Below the pieces are notes generated by a model. That model had not been told where the DNA came from. It did not search any database and saw nothing but the letters and a program-made list of their open reading frames with translations. This document shows positions 59,985-64,000 of a stretch of 64,000 nucleotides of DNA, one piece after another. This DNA comes from DASXQK01 sp963724385. GTDB taxonomy: Bacteria > Pseudomonadota > Alphaproteobacteria > Dongiales > Dongiaceae. The position numbers and the translations under genes are program-made. Each line of letters begins with the position of its first letter. Within the stretch, counting starts at the first letter, position 1. The stretch covers positions 992,001-1,056,000 of the forward strand of contig CAVRUJ010000001.1 in assembly GCA_963724385.1 (NCBI GenBank), written 5' to 3'.

Positions 59985-61580
59985 CTAGCCGACGTCCTTC
60001 GGCGCATAGGGGCCGAGTGCCTCGAACAACGGCCCCAGGTGCTTGGCGTAGCGCCGCCAGCGCTGGACGGCGCCGGCGTAGATCGGCTGGCGGACCTGGT
60101 TCAGGCTGGCGGTCTTGACCGGGCGCTGGTTCTCGTAGAAGCGCAGGCAGGCGTCGTTCCAGGGCAGGCCGCAGGCCTCGATGATGCGGCGGATCTGCCG
60201 TTCCGGGTCGGCCACCAGATCCTCGTAGACCACGTCGATGACCCGGCCCGGCAGCACGCGCTGCCAATGCTCCATGATCCGCCGGTAGAGCCGGTAATGC
60301 TGCCCGATCAGCCCGAGGTCGTAGGAGGTCTCGTTGGCGGTGCCGAACATGACCCGGTAATAGCCGAGACAATTGTCCACGGGGTCGCGCACGGAATGAA
60401 AGATCGTCGCCTTCGGCAGGCAGAGCTCGATGAGCCCGATCTGCATGTAGTTGCCGGGCATCTTGTTGACGATCCGCTCGGCGCGGGGATGGTAGCGGCG
60501 CAGCTCCTTCACATAGGCCGCGCCCAGTTCGCGGAAATAGCGGGCGGGGGGCTTCGGCGGCTCGGCGGTCCGGATGGTGCCGTCGCTGGCCTGGATCCGA
60601 TAGCCCCAACCGGGCCAGCGCATGCCACCCATGGTCTTGGCCACGGCGTCGATCTCGCCGGCACCGTGCACGAGGGGATGGCTCGAGAGGATCTGCTCAA
60701 TGAGCGTGCTGCCCGAGCGCGGCATGCCCAGCACGAAGACCGGCAGTCGCGAGGGATGGCCGAAGCCGCGATAGCGTTGGAAGAACTCGGGCGTATAGGT
60801 GGTCTCGATCAGGGTAGCCGTCCGCGCGACCTCGGCCAAAGCGTCGGCAGGGTCCAGACGCCGCGGGATTTCACCGCCTGGCGCCACCATGCCGGGTGGG
60901 GCCTCGCCCTTCCCCTCGACGAGCAGCGCCTTCACCAGGTCGTTGGCCCGCTTCAGATGGGCGAAGGCGGCATCGTAATCCCGCCGGTGGTCATAGACAG
61001 CGGCGAGGGTGAAGCCGCAAGTGGCAACCCGACCCATGGCTTCGGCCGGGTCGGCGAAGATCCGCTCCAGCATGGAGATTTCCTCGCCCGTGAGGGCCGT
61101 GGGATCGATATCGGCCAGGTGGTGGTATGGCGCCAGGCGCGCCGGGTCGAGCGCGATGGCGTGCCGGAACACCTCCTTCGCCTGGTCCTGGCGGCCCAGG
61201 GACTGAAGGGTGGAACCCAATTCTTCGAGGACCGGCAGCAGGTCGGGCTGGATCTCGAGGGCCTTGCGGAAGGCCGCGGCCGCCTCTTCATAGCGGCCGA
61301 GATGGGCGAGCGTACGGCCAAGGTAGTAGTGGGGCTCGTAGGCCTCGGGATCGAGGGCCGCCGAACGCTTGATGAGCTGGATGGCCTTCTCGGGGCTCCC
61401 GTTCTCCATCTCGATCACGCCGAGGATATGGACGGCCGCGGCGTGGCCCGGATCGAGGCGGAGCGCGTGATTCACCGCCTCGCGAGCCTCGTCGAACTGG
61501 TCGCGCAAGAGCAGTCGCTCGGCTTCGGCGCAGAGGTGACGGACGAGTGCCACCTCGCCGGGCGACAGCGCCTGGGGCAT
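59985..61580 (-). CDS. TPR-repeat sulfotransferase
   Basis: 531 residues. N-terminal TPR repeats (FDEAREAVNHALRLDPGHAA, PHYYLGRTLAHLGRYEEAAA, AFRKALEIQPDLLPVLEELG), then a sulfotransferase domain: PVFVLGMPRSGSTLIEQILS (5'-PSB loop for PAPS), IFHSVRDPVDNCLGYYRVMF (3'-PB motif) and VYEDLVADPERQIRRIIEAC. It transfers sulfate from PAPS to an unknown acceptor. ATG 61580; a longer reading upstream runs across the next gene and was rejected. Confidence 0.9.
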   Translation of the reverse strand: MPQALSPGEVALVRHLCAEAERLLLRDQFDEAREAVNHALRLDPGHAAAVHILGVIEMENGSPEKAIQLIKRSAALDPEAYEPHYYLGRTLAHLGRYEEAAAAFRKALEIQPDLLPVLEELGSTLQSLGRQDQAKEVFRHAIALDPARLAPYHHLADIDPTALTGEEISMLERIFADPAEAMGRVATCGFTLAAVYDHRRDYDAAFAHLKRANDLVKALLVEGKGEAPPGMVAPGGEIPRRLDPADALAEVARTATLIETTYTPEFFQRYRGFGHPSRLPVFVLGMPRSGSTLIEQILSSHPLVHGAGEIDAVAKTMGGMRWPGWGYRIQASDGTIRTAEPPKPPARYFRELGAAYVKELRRYHPRAERIVNKMPGNYMQIGLIELCLPKATIFHSVRDPVDNCLGYYRVMFGTANETSYDLGLIGQHYRLYRRIMEHWQRVLPGRVIDVVYEDLVADPERQIRRIIEACGLPWNDACLRFYENQRPVKTASLNQVRQPIYAGAVQRWRRYAKHLGPLFEALGPYAPKDVG

Positions 61581-61594
61581 GGGCCCCTGGAGCC

Positions 61595-61999
61595 CTATAG
61601 GGTCAGATGGCGGGCGCGGGAGCCGCGTTCGATGGCCGCCGCCGGGAGGCGCCCGATTGCAAGCCTGTCCCGGATCATGGAGAGCACCCGGGCTTCTTCC
61701 TCGGTCACCCTTCCGTCCGCGGCGGCCACGTCGCAGGCCAGCGCATAGGCCGTCTCGCGCAGCTTCTTGGGCAGGGCGCGCTTGATCTCCTTGAAGGCCT
61801 TGTCCAGCCCGTCCTCGTCGGCCAGGAGCTTGGCGCAGGCGGCGCCCACCTTGGTGACCTTGCGCCGGTCGAAGTTCCGGAAGACCGGCAGATGGGCGAC
61901 CATGTCGCCCATGGATTCCAGCTCGGAATCCGGCATGTCGCGGTCGGCCGCCGAGACCAGAACCATGGCGTAGATGAGAGCTTCGTGGGGCGAGATCAT
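61595..61999 (-). CDS. TerB-like (tellurite resistance) family protein
   Basis: 134 residues, all-helical: MISPHEALIYAMVLVSAADR, DMPDSELESMGDMVAHLPVF, ALACDVAAADGRVTEEEARV. The paired ADRDMPDSE and AADGRVTEEE acidic loops are those of the TerB/DjlA-N family thought to bind metal. ATG 61999 is chosen because conservation begins there. It lies 14 bases upstream of the sulfotransferase. Confidence 0.85.
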   Translation of the reverse strand: MISPHEALIYAMVLVSAADRDMPDSELESMGDMVAHLPVFRNFDRRKVTKVGAACAKLLADEDGLDKAFKEIKRALPKKLRETAYALACDVAAADGRVTEEEARVLSMIRDRLAIGRLPAAAIERGSRARHLTL

Positions 62000-62135
62000 C
62001 AAGGAATTCCTGACTGGCTGTGAGTTGGCCGGGACTGTAGTCGCCCGACGGCGATGCGCGCAACTGTAAGCGCTCATGGCGCTCCGTCATCCGCGGGCCT
62101 GATCGCGCCCATGACAGCTAGGAAGGCTCGGTCCC

Positions 62136-64000
62136 CTACCCTCGCGGCGGCGTGCGTTCCGGAGGCTTCTCGCGGGCGAGGAATTCGCGGGTCGCCGCCA
62201 CCGCGTCGGCCAGGCCGGCCCGGCGGATTTCGATCCCGGCCGGGAAGGCGCTCAGCAGGCGCGAGGGCAGCTGCCGGTCCAGCAGCACGAAGACGCCCCG
62301 ATCGTCGGCCCGGCGGATCAGCCGCCCGAAGGCCTGCTTGAGGCGTAGCCGCGCCAGCTGATCGTCGTAGCCTGCGCCGCCGAAGACGGCCTTGCGGGCC
62401 CGGTGGAGTATGGTCGGCCTGGGCCAGGGCACACGGTCGAAGACGATGAGGCGGAGGCTGCGTCCCGGCACATCCACCCCGTCGCGCACCGCGTCGGTCC
62501 CGAGCAGGCAGGCATCCTCCTCCGCCCGGAAGATGTCGACGAGGGTCCCGGTGTCGAGCCCGTCCACATGCTGGGCCAGCAAGGTCAGGCCGGCAGCATC
62601 GAGATCGCCGGCGATGCGCCGGTGCACGGCGCGCAAGCGCTCGATGGCGGTGAAGACGCCGAGCCCGCCGCCGCCTGCGGCCAGGAACAGCGCGCGGTAG
62701 GCCGAGGCGACCTGGTCCGGTTCTCTCTTATCGATATCGGTGACGATGAGCACGCGGGTCTGGGCCGCGTAGTCGAAGGGCGAGGGTACCCGTGCCCGGA
62801 TCGCGCTGGGCAGGTGGTTGGCGCCGGTGCGCGCCTCGGCCGCGGCCCAGTCGGCCGCTTCGTCGCCGCGCCCGTCGGTGAGCGTGGCCGAGGTCACGAC
62901 CACGCCGTGGGCCGGCCGCGCCACGACCGTGGCAAAGGGGATCGTGGGATCGATCCAGTGGCGATAGAAGCCGACGTCGATGTCGCGGCCTTCGATGCGC
63001 TCGATGGCGAACCAATCGACGAACTGGGCCGGCGTCGCCTCGCCAAGCGCCCCCAGCATGTCGCGCCAGGCGGCGACCTCCATGTCGCTGCGACGTTCTG
63101 AGGCCGCGGGTCAGCGCCTCGATCCGCTGGCGGGTCGGCGTGTCCAGCGTATCGGCCTCGTCCACCAGGCGCTTGGTGAGTCGGTTGGCGAGCGCGCGCA
63201 TGGGCTTAAGCAACGCATCGAGGGCGATGCCGAGGGCGGCGGCCCGCTGGAGCAGGGCCTCATGGGGGTGGATCGCGTCGGCTTCCAGGCCATGAGGCCC
63301 GTCTACGCCGGCAGCCCGTGCGCGTACCAGCACCCGCACCTCGACGAGGAAGCGTTCCATGGCGCCCATGGGGGCGCCTTCGGCCAGGCGCCGGAGCCAG
63401 CCCTCGGCGGGAAGATTGCGGGCCGCCTCCAGGACTGACTGCAGGTCGGCATTGGCCTCTTCGTCGCCGGCGATCAGATCCTCGATCCGGCGCTTCAAGC
63501 CGCGCAGGCGGCCCGAATCCCCGCCGATGAGCCAGCGGCGCAGCTCCGCCGTCTCCATCCCGGTCAGATGGGCGGCGAAGGCTCCGTCGGCGGCGTCGAA
63601 CAGGTGGTGGCCCTCATCGAAGATATAGCGGGTCGGCAGATCCGCTTCGTCGTCCGCCGCACGGGCGGCCTGGATCATGGTGAGGGCGTGGTTGGCGATG
63701 ACCATACTGGCCCGGCGTGCGCGGCGCACGCCGCGCTCGATGAAGCATTTGCGGTAGTGCTCGCAGGCCGAGTAGATGCATTCGCCCCGCCGGTCGACGA
63801 GGCCTTGGGTGCGGGCCCTGCCGATCAGGTCGGAGAGCCAGCCCGGAAAATCGCCGCCGGCGATGTCGCCGTCCCGGCTGGCCAGAGCCCAGCGGGCGAC
63901 GAGGCCGAGGGCCAGCGCCTCGGCGGGCCGGCTCCCGAGCGCGCGCACCGCCTCTTCGTAGTTCAGCAGGCAGAGATAGTTCTCCCGGCCCTTGCGGATG
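62136..64000 (-). pseudogene. DinG-like ATP-dependent helicase, broken by one extra base; N-terminus outside window
   Basis: From the window edge the frame reads IRKGRENYLCLLNYEEAVRA. Iron-sulfur cysteines appear in NYLCLLN, GECIYSACEHYRKC, followed by ANHALTMIQAARA and the DEAH-type box YIFDEGHHLFD. The frame runs to LTRGLR at about 63100, then shifts to RRSDMEVAAWRDMLG in the next frame, ending at 62136 with VVVTSATLTDGRG, DGVDVPGRSLRLIVFDRVPW and QAFGRLIRRADDRGVFVLLD (motif VI). Removing one T of the pair at 63096-63097 restores the reading. It is an XPD/DinG-type 5'-3' helicase. Confidence 0.82.

Noticed and set aside
59985..62090. A 701-residue form of the TPR-sulfotransferase
   Set aside because: The extra N-terminus is the TerB-like gene read in the wrong frame; ATG 61580 begins the conserved TPR part.

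Overview
The window is GC-rich alphaproteobacterial chromosome. The evidence is crotonyl-CoA carboxylase/reductase and ethylmalonyl-CoA mutase (ethylmalonyl-CoA pathway), two SAM-II riboswitches, a usg-family protein, a FixK/FNR-type box, CIRCE-controlled groESL, Coq7 and UbiTUV for ubiquinone, and alphaproteobacterial intergenic palindromes. The order cannot be fixed from this sequence alone.

Layout. 1-6.4 kb: ccr (cut by the window edge), SAM-II riboswitch plus metZ, a DUF1203 protein, a secreted alpha/beta hydrolase and ecm. 6.4-10.1 kb: EmrAB-like efflux pair and a divergent TetR regulator with two operators between them. 10.1-14.1 kb: an unusual minus-strand gene train in which a cobalt-type nitrile hydratase/thiocyanate hydrolase in three pieces is followed by three membrane-anchored retropepsin-like proteases and a CHAP lipoprotein. 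14-21.3 kb: housekeeping and repair genes (NUDIX, TerC, gluQ, alkA, esterase, HNH, yqaA-dsbB-coq7) and a second SAM-II riboswitch ahead of cysH. 21.4-25.9 kb: a 4.2 kb AT-richer island between 56-bp direct repeats of the 3' half of tRNA-Leu(CAA), carrying a frameshifted GmrSD-like (DUF262/DUF1524) nuclease and two unknown genes but no visible integrase.

25.9-28.6 kb: ubiTUV (oxygen-independent ubiquinone hydroxylation) behind a FixK/FNR box. 28.7-38.4 kb: an accessory region with glycosyltransferases (one strikingly AT-rich), IS481 and IS3 remnants, an AsmA protein, tiny ORFs, a TylF-like methyltransferase and several short direct repeats. 38.6-49.6 kb: MarC, an ECF sigma/anti-sigma pair divergent from a Tat-exported phosphoesterase and a cupredoxin, an acyl-CoA dehydrogenase, a hydrolase between two copies of a palindromic repeat, an anion transporter, MscL, an orphan Flp pilin, a Sel1 protein, PuuB and a cold-shock protein. 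49.9-56.6 kb: polyamine-type ABC transporter, CobW GTPase, heme A synthase, usg. 56.7-64 kb: groESL, a 138-bp palindrome, an ArsR/AHSA1 pair, a TPR-sulfotransferase, a TerB-like protein and a DinG-like helicase cut by the window end.

Five otherwise well-conserved genes (metZ, dsbB, the DUF262 gene, puuB, the DinG-like helicase) are each broken by one base. Three share a similar sequence context, so residual sequencing error is a serious possibility and these genes may be intact in the organism.
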